This document shows positions 10,420 to 23,405 of a DNA stretch of 64,000 nucleotides, in pieces; within the stretch, counting starts at the first letter, position 1; the number at the start of each line of letters is the position of its first letter. This DNA is from Pegea sp. RAD2-039 (Eukaryota > Chordata > Thaliacea > Salpida > Salpidae). A program made the translations under genes and the position numbers. The notes beneath the pieces were generated by a model. It was not told where the DNA came from and did no database searches. It saw only the letters and a program-made list of their open reading frames with translations. The stretch is taken from assembly GCA_034620365.1 (NCBI GenBank), contig JAQGEQ010000084.1, forward strand, positions 2,356,001-2,420,000, read 5' to 3'.

Positions 10420-13400
10420 TTAGGAAATATTAATATTCATTAATTTTGGAGTAATTTTTCGCCATTTCAAATATATTTGCTGAGCAACCAGAACAGAAGA
10501 TTCTATGAAAAAGAAATTCAGCAAAAAGATTTTTTGTAAAATAAAACAAACCTTTAAGAACCGTTGAATAATTTGTATATCTCTTATTCACAAAAACTTT
10601 TTCAATTTTTGTAAAAACTTCAGAATCAAACTTTTTTTGATGAAAATCTTCATTATTTTTCAGGGCTTTCAATAAATAGAAGTTAAACAATTCCCACCTA
10701 GGCCTAAAATCAGAGTTACAGTTTATGAATGCTATAAATAGTCTTTTGAAACGAACTTATAGTAATATAGCATCAACGAAGACCACTGCTTATCAGCATA
10801 ATCAAGAATTTCTCCATCAAGCCCCCATAATGTAATTTGTAGTTTTGCATTTAGTTCATATAAATCAGCTTCCTAATCACATTTTAATGAGTATTTTAGA
10901 GAATTTTCAATTTTTGTGGTATAAAAACGTTCTTTATATTTCCTAGTTACTCTTAAATTTAAAGCAATTTTGCTGAAAATATTTGAATAATTCGGAAATA
11001 GATTCTTCAATTCAATTGGAAGTTATTTTCAACCAATTAAAACTATTGACAGAAACGTCAAGTGTAGAAATTCACCTTTTGATTAGTTGCTAACTTTTTT
11101 GCACTTTCTATCCATTTTTCAAGCATAAAATGCTCGTTAGTTGCCAATATTCTATCCATGTCAACAAACAGACTTGACATTAATCCACTAAATTTCCGGA
11201 CAAGATCAACTGAATACTTTTTCTTCAACTCAAAAGCCTAAAAATTGAAATCTATTTTTGACTATTTTCAAACGGTACTTAAATGTGACTCAATTTTTTT
11301 TGATCATTACAAGTAATAGCTTCACTGACGTCTAATTTCCTATTGATATCGTAATCGAAACGAAATGCTTCTTAGTTTAGCATACCATCGACTATTTTTA
11401 GATATTCAAATATAAATAGCAATCAGTCACCTGTATAATATTGTAATAAAGCAACCGATGAAGGTCTTGTAGCATTTGTCTCGTAACATCAACGGCATCG
11501 TACTGTGTAGTTTCAATATCAGGCAAATGGGGTAGAGATTTGATAAATTTGTCCCATGCTTCAACTTGACTTCAAATCAATAATAGTTTGAATCAACCAG
11601 CGAGTAATTTGATGAAATACCTGCTCATATTATACCAGGTCGGAAAGCCAACTATTTTAACAGAAGGTCTTTTAACAATTGGACCTCGTAGTAGAACTTT
11701 ACTGGAAGGTTTTCCTTCTTCTTTATCATTAAAAACTGTTTGAGAAAATAACTTCCAACTTTGAATAGCATCAGAGTTATTCACTCCATATCTGTAAGAT
11801 AATTCCAAACAAATTTTTAGGACTGATTACATTCGAGTAGAAACCTTCTTTCCACAAAATCTTCAATCCATTTATTCGTATCAACAGATGTCATCGAGTA
11901 ACCAACTTCACTAAACAACTCATAAACGAAATAATTCTGGTTGATACCTTCGGGTGTCAACCCAATTCCAACCATTGAAGAATTCTTAAAGTTGAAAGCT
12001 TCTATGGGACCCTGGACAAGTTAAACTGAACACGTCGATCACGTGACCATCTGACAACTGACTTTATTTAATTGGTCGAGTTTTCCGTAAAATCCCAAAT
12101 TTCCGCCAAAGTTGTTCAACATACACCAAATAAATGGCTGGCCATAAAAGGATTTAGTTGTTTTATAAACCGGATATGACTCAGCAAATAAATCCAAAAC
12201 TATTATTTTACCCTGAGTAATATCAACAAGTTTTCTGCTGAGTAATAACAAGTAATTGAAGATTACTTGAGGAACAGCTGTCAGTAAGGCTCGGATTTGC
12301 TCATCTTTCCAAAAGTTTGATGAATGGTAGAACATCCACCCTTGCATCAACCTATAAGACTTCAGAATTGGTGAAAGATATAAATTTTCAATAATTTACC
12401 AGTAAGATTCGGGGTCAGCAGCAGTGATGGCCCTGTACACAGCTTTACTTGTACTTGCTAAATAACTTGGATCTGAAGAAGAAGGAATCATTTCATTAAA
12501 GACATCTGTGTTATAAATATGATTGGTTCCATTATATTCTCTTATTTGTTCTTCGATAAAAAGTTTTCCAATTTTTCTGTTGAAATTTTCAAAATATTTA
12601 TTTAATTTTTAAGTGGTTACAAATTTAACCTGAATAAAGGATCATTTGGATCAAGAAGAAGAGTACATGAAAAGGAGCAGTTGAATTTGGACCAAGGGCT
12701 CAAACTTTGATAAGTTGCCTTTTAAAAAAAGAAATAATTGAAAAATATTGAAGAGATGAAACTTGCTGAATTACATTTGGAAACAATTTAGCCAAGCCCA
12801 CAGGAACATGACCAGCAAAAGCTGGAAGAACGGGAATCATTCCTAAAGATCTCATACGAGAAATGATTTTGTGTTGAAGATTTAACTGCTGAATCTTCCA
12901 AGATGCAGGGAGCGGTCCTCCAAGTTTTTTTAGATTTCCCATTCTACCCCTAAAACACAAACTAATCAGAACTTACAGATAACAATGCCATGTAACTAAC
13001 CATGCCAAATATGCTGGTCCAGTAAAATGCTCATCCATATCCTCATCAGTACATCCAAGAGATTTATAAACTCGATCCCAAATTGCTTCTTGGCCAGTAA
13101 AAGCAAGAGGCAAGTTAAAACCGTTTAAAGCCATCCAATCAATCTCTTTTTCCCATCTGGACACATTTTGTTATTGTCTTTTACCCCTCGTCAACCTACC
13201 ACCTTTCCCAACTCCACCACACATATGAGTAACTTGATACACAAACATTTTGATAATACCGAAGCTTTGACTTTACCTCAAATCTCATCTTTGCTTTAGG
13301 CAGAGGACTCGGTATTTTCCCCACATTACTACCTGCCCATGAAATATGTTTCCTGAAATAGGAGTATTCATCTGAGCGTGGGATAAAATAATCATTTTAG

Positions 13401-13781
13401 AAATATACCTACACAAGTATTTTAAGTAATAATTTAAAGCATATGAGGCATCAACAGCAGTTCCAGCTTGAATCTGTAGATATCCTTCTTTTGTTTGAAT
13501 CTTTAAATTTAAATCAATTTTAATAAACTTTATTTAGAGATTACTTTTAAATCTTAATTACTTACATATGTAAAGCGTGAAAATTTGTTGCTAATTTCTC
13601 CTTTAATTAGGTGATTATCAGACTTTTCAAGGATTCTTTCTACAAGACCTTGAAAAGCTTTTTGCTGCACTTTCTGGTCTTCTTCTCTTATCAAATTTGT
13701 AAATTCAACTTCAGAAGTTGCTTCATGCAGTAAATATGATAAAAAAACTAGAAAATAGGTTAAATTATGCAAAAGCTTCAT
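10420..13781 (-). CDS. NAGLU: Alpha-N-acetylglucosaminidase (NAGLU), GH89
   Basis: Sixteen exons on the minus strand give 763 residues: 13566-13781, 13409-13500, 13203-13352, 13001-13156, 12763-12949, 12630-12718, 12400-12576, 12267-12351, 12063-12212, 11845-12011, 11621-11791, 11431-11569, 11076-11237, 10757-10872, 10552-10703, 10420-10502. Human NAGLU has 743. The start gives a signal peptide ([20 protein letters not shown]). Blocks match the family throughout: [93 protein letters not shown]. The two catalytic glutamates are present, in TDVFNEM (about residue 325) and LTPEGINQN (about 455), 130 apart as in human E316/E446. The enzyme removes terminal alpha-GlcNAc from heparan sulfate in lysosomes. 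One intron (12213-12266) is in frame and stop-free, so an unspliced read-through is possible on paper. The preceding and following exons show it is spliced. Confidence 0.96.
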
Positions 13782-15251
13782 CTGTTCTTCTAAAAATCAT
13801 ATGAATAACATCATAAAAGCAAATATAAATATTAGTTAAAGCTAAGAAATGCAGATTAAGTAAATGGAAAAAGTAGAAATAAAACTTTGATATTGAAATT
13901 GTTACCAATGATTAAAAATTTAAAACTTTATAATTCTACTAACTTTACATTATTACTTTTAAGTCAAAATAAAACACAATAATTAAATATTGACAACTAA
14001 TAAATAACAAAATATATTCTTATTACAATTAAATTTTTAAATATACGTTTTTATAAAAAAAGATATTAGAAAAAATTTAAACTAAGTCATAAAATTTTCA
14101 GTTTTTTATTATTGTTTTGAGAATTGCAATTTCATCATTTATTTACCAAATCCAAAAATCAAAATAATTTACAAAATGGCTTTTTTATGATAAAAAATAA
14201 CATTAAAATGTTATAATATTCATTTGACTAATTGTACCAAAAACAAACATTGTACTTATTTGTAATGTTTTTCATCAATAACTCACCAAAAGGTATTATT
14301 TTAAACAAATAATCACAAATACTTTATCTAAAATAGCTATAACGCTTCTTAATTAACAGCGTACTAATATCTAGCTGGTTTTATATTTTAAAAATATACT
14401 TTAGAAATTTAATCCCTAACCCACACAGAGGGATATTGCAGGAAGCAATTGCCTTTAATGATATCTGTTTTCATAGTATCATTTTGAAATTGAATAACAC
14501 CAATTAATAGCTACCTGTCAAAGTTTTTATCACAAGCAAAGCTATGTATACCATACTATATATCATTAGTTTGCTTTGTTTCAGTATAAAACTAATTATG
14601 TGGTTATATATTTTTCTTAAATTAACTCTTAAAGTTTTTTTAACATAATCTGTATATAAATATCTCATGTAAATTATTATTTTACTGATTTATATAAAAG
14701 CAAATATTTTGCAAGGTATTACATATATATAAACTGAAACCTATAATTAATTGTAAGGCCTCACTTAACATCACTAGAATTTTGTTATTTTAACGTTGTT
14801 TTCAGCCTTGTTGCACAAAAGAAGAAATCTCAAAACAAAATCATTTAATTTTTATTAAAATTCTTGAACATTTCACAAATCAAACGAAGCTGAAAATTTA
14901 ATGATCAGTTCTAATATTTTTGTAGGAAGTAAATAATATAATAAAGCGTTTTTATTGTCATAAACTGTGATTTGGAGTTTTGACAAATATTTGAAATAAG
15001 ACTCCAAAAAATTCTATGAAGTTGCGATTTAATCGAGTAGCAATATGGATTCCACATCACCCACACTTTAAATCATTTTTAGTTCTCGATAAAAAACAAA
15101 ATAAACTGAAATTTTAGATAAAATTTGGATTATAGGATGATATAAAAAATATACAATAAAAACAAAAAGTTGTTTTTCATAAATCTTCTTTAAACTTGGA
15201 TCCTGAATCAGTATTTAACTCAAAACTACTTGAAACTTGTTAGTTTCTTTT
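13782..15251. other. AT-rich spacer between NAGLU and the UGM-like gene
   Basis: It holds the presumptive NAGLU promoter and the 3' flank of the UGM-like gene, both on the minus strand. It is nearly all A/T with one less AT-rich patch near 14410-14470. I find no open frame or RNA gene. Confidence 0.55.
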
Positions 15252-17114
15252 TTAGTCAGTGTCTTCATTGTCAGAAAATACTGAAGACCTGTCACTAGAT
15301 GACGCACTACTAAACTCACTTGAATCACTTTTATTGTCTGATACAGAATCTTTCAAATGATATTTGGGCATACAAAGCTTGGTACCAGCATGAAAGTCTC
15401 CATTCAAGTTGTGTTCAGGAGACCCGTGTAGAATGTGGTCCACTGCTTCCACGCCCTGGATGAATCCTTCATCCACTTTGCTAATTCTTTGACTGAAAGC
15501 CCCAAAACGTCCTCTACTCAACACATCTTTCGATTTCAGCCAATCAAGAGTCTCCTTTAACTATGAGACGCGTGTGATGAGAAATCTGACCCTAGAGGGC
15601 ACTCTCACTTACTTTCTTCTCGAGATCAAGAGCAGGGAGTGGACAGCTCATATTCTTCTGGATTAAATGCATTGATACAATTTCATCGCTCTCTTTTAAC
15701 AGCTTGATAGTGCACGCGTCTTTTATCACATCTTCCACTAAATTGAAGTCATAATGAGTCACATTACTAGATGATATTTAGGACTCACCAATTGTGTGCT
15801 TGTTGACATTTTTTAGCGGTCCATGAGTAACTTCTAGCATAACTGACCAGTACGGACCACATTGCTGACCATCTTCATCAACCTTACCTTGTGAACCAGC
15901 AACACGGATCGTAGAAAGAGTTTTGGAAGCTTTTGGGACACTAGTAGAGTCAAAAGATGAGATAAAGCACGCTCGATGAAAGATTACATTTGCTTCCGGG
16001 AAGTAGATACATCCTACAAAATATTAGTGATGACGTTATCATCGCCTTTAAACACGATCTTGACCTGTGATCTTCGGATGAGGATTGGAACCTCGAATTC
16101 CAAGACAAATGACAAAAGTTGTTGAACTCTCGAAGCTGTTGTCTTCTCGATTTGCTAATCTTAAGAGGGATGTGAATGGGATCGTACTGATCAGATGCTC
16201 ATATCTGAAGATGAAGATGACGTCATGATATGAAATCTAGAAGACTAGCTGGGACCTGATCTCTGTTCCATTCTTAGTTGTAATCTTTTTATTTTGGAGA
16301 TCAATTTGTTGAACTTTTGTATTGAAATGAACTCTTTCTGTTTGAAGACTTCGAACAACTCGACTCCAAAGATCTCCGATCCCATCTTGCTTCGGATACC
16401 TCACAGTACTCTCTGTGTTGTCAGTCCCTTCATCATCACTTGATCGGTTGCTTAGCAACTGATCCATCATCTTAACGACATCAGTATTAGGAATCTTTTG
16501 AGTTATCCACTCATGGCTCATCTTTTCAGTGGGAAATGCTCTCGATTTGTAAATATAAGGTCGAAAAAACAGATTACTTAAATTTTCTCCCCATTCTGAT
16601 ACTAAATAGTCGTTTAAGCTTTTCGCCACTAGTTTCTCGTTGCTGTGTAACTTTTTGAGACGAGCTACTGCTAAATCTGAAGCACAATCCACTTTTTGAG
16701 GATTAGGTAGAGATGACAAATGATTCTGAATTGGGTAGGGGACTAATTGGTCCTGACAGAGAACAGCGCTGATAACTTTGATGTTCTCGAAAATTTCATG
16801 CCCAGTTCGCCGCTCCAGTGACTCAAGAAGTTTATCAAAGTATTCATAGCGACTTTTCAGTGCCTGGTAACTGTGGTCAAAGCGAAAACCTTCGGGCGTA
16901 GTTGCTGATCCATAAAAACCACCTGGGGCTTCGTCTGCATCTAGAAGCAACCAATCATCTGAATCGTATTGCTGAAGTCTATCAAACAGAAATGACATCA
17001 TCAAAAGTCATGATTAATCTATCTTTACCTGTAAGCTGCCCCTAGACCTGCTGGGCCAGCTCCTATAACGACCACTTTGGTTTTTACCTCACCCCCGCTA
17101 AGTGAGCTCCCCAT
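15252..17114 (-). CDS. UDP-galactopyranose mutase homologue with divergent active site
   Basis: Six minus-strand exons give 535 residues: 17029-17114, 16256-16978, 16065-16204, 15789-16013, 15613-15737, 15252-15560. The FAD-binding GAGPAGLGAAYR (residues 18-29) is followed by the eukaryotic UGM order: DADEAPGG, TTPEGFRFD, LVPYPIQNHLSSLP, NLFFRPYIYKSRAFPTEKM, RYPKQDGIGDLW, CLGIRG, CGPYWSVMLEV, SRGRFG, GVEAVD. UGM interconverts UDP-galactopyranose and UDP-galactofuranose. However, the family's flavin-facing GGH is SYQ here (residues 65-67), the RWKYEVGNQDHS-type block after GRFG is AFSQRISKVDEG, and the YHRRFDHGYP-type block is MHLIQKNMSCP. The two Arg positions (FRPY, GIRG) are kept. A 31-residue acidic, Ser-rich tail is added at the C-terminus. 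The N-terminus MGSSLS fits N-myristoylation. It is either a pseudoenzyme or has altered activity; the fold assignment is firm, the reaction is not. Confidence 0.9.
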
Positions 17115-17929
17115 TATAAATTAATTAGCTGAAAAAATAAAAGTGACGTCATAATAACTTCTATAAACGAGCTGAACGCGTTTCGTTCAAAACTTTGTTT
17201 AATTAACCTTTATAACTAAAATAATAGACAAAGAAAACGTTATACTTCTAAACCACAAAAAACTTAACTTATCGAAGATAAAATGTCTAACTCGTTACCA
17301 GCGATTGAATAATATTAAAAAGTCAAAACTTATGGAAGTTTAAAAAATATCTTTGAGTTGATAAACAAGAGTTTCAACTTCGGATTTTGTAAACATAGCT
17401 TCACGCTTGAAAATCTTGTTTTCACTATTTCACAAATATTCTTTTCAACTCAAACGTAAAGCCATAAGCCTTCGCCTCATTCAGTTTATTCCCTAAAAAA
17501 CTTTTAAACTAATATCTCTTAAAATGTTATTATTTAGTTAATTTTTTATCTTTATAAACATTGTAAAATATATTTTCATCAAAACTGTTAAAGAATAAAA
17601 TGATTAAACAAGTTTTTCTAGAATACAAAACTGAAATTTTAGTCCAATCATAAAATAATTAAGAAGCCTAACTGAAATATTCTTATTTAACCTTAAATTC
17701 AGTTTCGAATTTATTTCTTTAATTATAAAATTTCAAAATGAAATGAAGAACGCCTAGAGGTATTTCAAATTGTTTTCAATTTTATCTGAAAAACTTTAAA
17801 TCTTTTTTAAGTTCATCTAAGATCTGATATTCAGACTCAACCGACTCAAATTTTTTCTTGAAAAGTGACATCATAATAGCTAAAATAAAAAAACTATTCT
17901 TACAAAAAGATTTCGTTTAAGTTTCAAAA
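17115..17929. promoter_or_regulatory. Shared promoter region of the divergent UGM-like and AMPD genes
   Basis: An 815-bp gap between two opposed start codons. A perfect TGACGTCA (CRE/ATF palindrome) lies at 17144-17151, about 30 bases upstream of the UGM-like ATG. The rest is AT-rich. No TATA box can be picked out with confidence in this background. Confidence 0.5.
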
Positions 17930-20900
17930 ATGGGGTCTGCTTGTACTAAAAGACAAACTGTTATTGAAATAAATACAGGTAAATATTTGAATTCTTTTCA
18001 TGATAACCTTTTTGAAAAGTCTTAAACCTATAAAGATTACAGAAAAATGCTCATTCATCTTAATTTACTGGTTATAGAAATGATCTGGAAAATTTGTTCA
18101 ATAGTTTATCAGCTCATTTGTATATTTTCAACTTTAATTATATGAAAATTTAAATTTAGGTAGCTTCTAGAAAATTTAACAACATTTTGCTAATTTTGTG
18201 GTGTTTTGAAAAATTTATTTTTTCTATACAGAGAAGATTAACATAGAAAATCAAAACGCATTTAATGAAGAGGAAGATAAGTTAAAACCCGAAGATGGTC
18301 TTTCTATGTTTGCAGAAAGATACTTTCTCGTAAGTTTAATATTAGTTTCAATAAGATAAAAAAGATTGACAGAATTTGACTGAAAAATAATTCAATAATT
18401 TACAAAATATTTTTGATATCATTAGAAAAAAAAAAGCTTTCAATAAAAGTATTTCAAAAGTTACATTAATCATAAGTAGATTAAGTTTGGTATTTAAATG
18501 ACTTAATACAAAAAGAAAAGAAAAAATATGAAAAAAATTCTCTAAATTTCTTGTAACAATGTTATAGTCAAATAGGTTTCAAATATTTTCTAAAGTATAT
18601 TATTTCTCACAAAGATAAAAAACTTTTTTAATTATATCATATGTAACTAAGTTGAAGATTACACTCTAAAATGATTGGTCACAAAACTCTAAAGAAATCT
18701 TGAAAAACTTGAAAATTCTGACTAATAGTTTAACAATTTGAATAATAAAATTACTGCCTGTAAAATCAATTGTGAGTTTTAAATTTTTTTGGTGACGTCA
18801 CCAATGTGAATAGCGTTAAAGCTACGCTTCTGTTATTAAAAGACTAAATGAAAAATAAAGAAATTGAGGTTCAAACTAAAAATATTTTTAAATATAAATT
18901 TTTTTTAGCAGAACTGTAAGCTCATAGGTAAAGATGAAAGTCTCGAATGTGAGTCAGATAGTCCTATTCAAAAAGAAGAAGAAAAGACTCGCAGAAGACT
19001 TTTAAAGTCGCGCGTTTCAAAGCCAAAGGAATCAAAAGAGAAACTTTATGAAAATGGCTCTAAGAAACAAATTTATAACAAGTTAGACATTTTGTCGAAT
19101 ATATTTATTCTAAAGTTCCCCTTTCGTTGTTAGTGGTTTTCTTTTCTCATATTTTTTTAAGCAAAAGAAAGTATTCTTTCATCACCAACTTCTCAATATG
19201 TGCTCTTATCCGGTTGGAGGCGCTGTTATATTAATAGAAATTATCGATATGTTTTGAGGAACTGATAAATCAATGTCTCTTTTTGCATCAACAGAAAACT
19301 AAAAATTGTTGATAAATTAAAAAAACTTTGTTGAAAAGTAGTCAACAGTTTAAATGAAAACCTTTGAATAATTTTTATTATTTTTCATCAGAAGTTCGAA
19401 ATCTGACGAAAACTTAACCAGCCAATCTAAAAGATCATCCTCTTTCGAAACAAGAATTCATGAAGATTCACAGTTTCAACGACTTGTTATAGAAGGGAAA
19501 GATGAGGAGTTCTTAAACGAGGTCTTGCCCTTCTTTTAATCATTTGACCCATAAATATTAAATTATGTAACCTACCTACCTACCTATCTACCTGTTTATT
19601 GCTATGAAAATAGTCTTCACTTGTTTTTGAAGCAAGTCAACAAATCTTTTGGAGTATTCTTTAATCTAAACCTTCAACTAAGGAATCAATCCATCCAATT
19701 TTTTCCTCATATTTCCGACCCAATTGATGCAATCGAAAATTTTATTTTTTTTTCAAGATACTGTGTCTTCTTTAACTTCATTTTTAGAACAAACTATATC
19801 CATCTAAATTTAAGGCGCCAGTTGCATGATTGGGATGTAAATAAATTCTAGTTTGCACAAACACCCCTGCCAGTGAAATGATGATGTAGTTGGCACGTAT
19901 CTGGTTGTTGGTGATTGTAATAACTTCCGGAAAATTTTATCGATATTTTTAGATAAATTCTATCTCACCTTTATTACGAGAGAACCAATTATGGAAAAAA
20001 AATAGTTTAGAATCACTAAACTAATTTTCAAAAAATAACTTTGGCAATTTTTTGATTCTAATTTAATTGTTTTTAAGGAATATTTAGATATCAGTAGCTC
20101 CTTGATGGCTGCTTTACAAAAAAGGGAGTTTTATATGAAGATTTCTCAACAAAGTTTTGGAAAAACAGCCGCAAAATCATTATTCAAATTTTCCAATGTT
20201 CCGACTGAAACTGTGTATCCAGGTTCCAGATTCCTGATAATGAAATTATCAGAATCATTAAAAAATATCGATTTATAGTTGTTTGGTCAGAATCTAGTAA
20301 AGAAGTATTTTTCTCTGATGTGAATGCAGCTAATATTGAAATTATCAAAGGAGTGATTAAAGTTGAAGGTTTTAACTTGCCTGAAATTGATAGGAATCTT
20401 TTCATTCATCACAGAAACCAGTTGTACACTTTAATTGCTGGTGGTCAGCTGTAAGTAATAATTTAAGCTCAGTTCATCTTGAAATTGTATGCAACCGATT
20501 AGAAAAAGTTTCTGTTATCGCCGATTAAGCTATTTACGGAATAAATTCAGTCTTCATCTTCTACTCAACGAGAACCTCGAAATGGAAGATTTAAAAGACA
20601 CAAATAGAAAATGTAGAAGAGACTTTTACAACGTTCGCAAAGTAAGTTTCCTGTCAGCCAAACAAGTGCGTCATCTAGCGATTAAAACTAATTGACAGGT
20701 CGATACACACATCCACTCGGCGGCATGTATGAGTCAAAAACAACTTTTAGGTTTTATAAGGAAGAAATATGAAGATGAAGGGGAACGAGTAGTTTTAGAG
20801 AGGAATGGAAAAAAGATCACTCTCAATGAGGTGGGTGAGATGGCCACTTCCTCGTCACCAATGACGTGACTAGCGCGCTATTACGCTGTGACGTCACTGA

Positions 20901-23405
20901 CCTTAAGATTTTATTTGAAGGTCTTTCAAACGCTAAATCTTGATCCAGTTTATCTTAACGTTGATTCACTAGACATGCACGCGGTAAGTGACGTCATCGA
21001 TACTTAATGCTCACTACCAGCTAATTGTAATGTTTTGTCAGGGAAAGCGAACTTTTCATCGTTTTGATAGATTCAACAACTTATACAATCCCGTAGGAGC
21101 AACTGAGCTCCGAGAAATCTTTCTTAAGTCTCACAATTACATCAATGGACAGTATTTTGCTGAAATTCTTCAGGTGAATTTTATTTGGATGAAATGAAGT
21201 GTATACGTTGATGCTGCGTCTTAATGGATGATTTCATTTACAAGATATAAAAATCATAATCTTCTGATTCGGCAGATGTTAAAAAAACTTCCTTTTTTGG
21301 GCTTTTCGCTCAAATATTGAAAACAAAACAACCAGAATTTTTTTTGTTGATTTAGCTTTATCAATCTTTTTGATATTCAAAATTTAAGTTAATTGTAAAG
21401 TTTTTGGCAGAAAATAAACGAAAACCTGGTAGAACAAAAATATCATTATCTTGAATTACGAATATCAATTTACGGAAAGAATAGGGATGAATGGTACAAT
21501 TTGGCAAATTGGTTCAAAATAAATAAGTTGCAAGGCTCGCATATTCGCTGGCTGATTCAAATACCTCGCTTGTAGTGAGTTGAAACTGTTACTTGTCAAT
21601 GAATTCAGTTCTTTTCTCCTACAGTGACGTCTACAAAGAAAAGGGGGTCGTTGATAATTTTCAGGAGATTCTTGGCAATATTTTTGTACCGTTATTTCAG
21701 GCAACACTGTTTCCAAATAAAAATAAAGAAATATTTTCTTTTCTCAAGTAAAAATATAAACAAAAAATTAATTTGAAAAGTGACCATTTTTTCATTATAG
21801 ATACGTCTTAGGCTTTGACAGCGTTGATGATGAATCGAAAGCAGATATAAGTTTCTTTAAAAAAAGTACCCCGAGTCCTGATGAGTGGACGAGACCAGCA
21901 AACCCGCCCTATACCTACTACCTTTTTTACATGTTTTCAAACATTGCGCGATTAAACCATTTAAGAAAGCAAGTTTTTTGTGGATAAATGTATCTACAAC
22001 ATAAGCTGTTGTACAACAAGATTTAAATGATCAATAAGAGCATGTTTAGTAATGCGTGACCTGTTTGTGTTTTAGGGAAAACTGATGAATCATTTTATTT
22101 TTTAGTGCTCGAGGAATGAATACATTTACTCTGAGGCCCCATTGTGGAGAAGCTGGTCATCATGATCATCTTCTTACAGCATTCCTTTTAGCAGAGAATA
22201 TATCTCATGGATTGTTGTTGAAAAAAGTTCACTTTCAATTTATTATTTTTATTTTTTTCATAATACTTTTCATAGCAATTAAACCGTTTAAATTTAGCCT
22301 TTCATTATAATGCCCATAAGTTTAAAACATCAATTGATCTGTTTTTAGATGATCAACCATCTTATTAGTTACACATTTTTGAAAACTTATATTTATGATT
22401 TTTTGTTGCTTATTGTAAAATAATTAGAATAAAACTTTATAAAGTATTTGAATAATATTAAATTTCTTGTATTGATTGAATCCTTGTTTTAATTTCTGTT
22501 TAAAATTGAAGTTTTTTTTCTACTATTTCAAGTTCCACTTAAAAATTTTGAACTAATCAATAAGATCTTCTTCAAACTTTCTACTTGAACTAAATCAAGT
22601 CAAGTTTTAAATCCTCTTAAGTTCAACAAGAACAATGAAAACTATAAATTAAAAAAACACTTTCCTATTTGACAAATTTCTTTTCAATTTCGTTTTTACC
22701 ATCACTCAGATCCCGGCACTTCACTACCTCTACTTCCTCGCACAAATTGGCATCTGTATGTCTCCGTTAAGCAACAATCGTCTTTTTTTGGAATACAACA
22801 AAAACCCTTTTCCAGAATACTTTTACCAGGGCATGAATGTCAACCTGTCCACTGATGACCCAATGCAGTTTCATTTCACAACTGAACCTTTGATAGAAGA
22901 ATATGCAGTTGCTGCCCAGGTCAGGTAGCTTATGGTTATTAAAATGGTCCAAATTGACGAGAAGTATTCTACAGGTTTGGAAGTTGTCTGTTTGTGACAT
23001 GTGTGAAATCTGCCGTAATAGTGTCCTGGTCAGCGGCTTTCCACATTCAGATAAGCAAAAATGGCTTGGAGAGAATTACAGGTTTAAATAGTTCTTTAAA
23101 AGATAACTCGAATTTTGATTGGTAAACTTTCAATAATTTCTGATGGATCATTTAATACTTCTTAATAATCAGTTGATATTTGTGATTTATTTGAGATGAT
23201 AATTTCGATAATTTATTTTTCTGTAAAAGTCGAAAAACTTTTAGTCTTTTAAAAATTGATAAATAAAATAATTTGCAGATCTGATACTTATGATGATGAT
23301 CAACTCAGCAAAACTAATGTTTCTAAAATAAGAATCATTTATCGGCAAGAAACACTTGATAAAGAATTTGAGTTTTTGCTCAGCTTTTTACTCGAAACAA
23401 ATTAA
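17930..23405 (+). CDS. AMPD: AMP deaminase
   Basis: Seventeen exons give 745 residues: 17930-17978, 18232-18329, 18912-19081, 19392-19521, 20078-20222, 20291-20450, 20503-20641, 20699-20830, 20921-20983, 21042-21173, 21411-21574, 21625-21747, 21801-21968, 22106-22226, 22710-22919, 22975-23081, 23279-23405. AMPD deaminates AMP to IMP in the cytosol (purine nucleotide cycle). Catalytic-core motifs are intact: [11 protein letters not shown] (zinc-binding HxH), [104 protein letters not shown]. The first 200 residues are variable, charged and Ser-rich, as in other AMPDs. The start MGSACTKR suits N-myristoylation plus palmitoylation at Cys5, unusual for this enzyme. Intron 21969-22105 must begin with GC (AA|GCAAGT) to keep phase. 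Exon 3 has a TAGCAG tandem acceptor that could add one Gln. An AATAAA follows at 23632-23637. Confidence 0.96.
19570..19594. repeat. CCTA microsatellite in an AMPD intron
   Basis: Six tetranucleotide steps (CCTACCTACCTACCTATCTACC) in the intron after exon 4. The following 250 bases are less AT-rich than the rest of the intron but show no recognisable coding sequence. They may be an old insertion. Confidence 0.8.
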
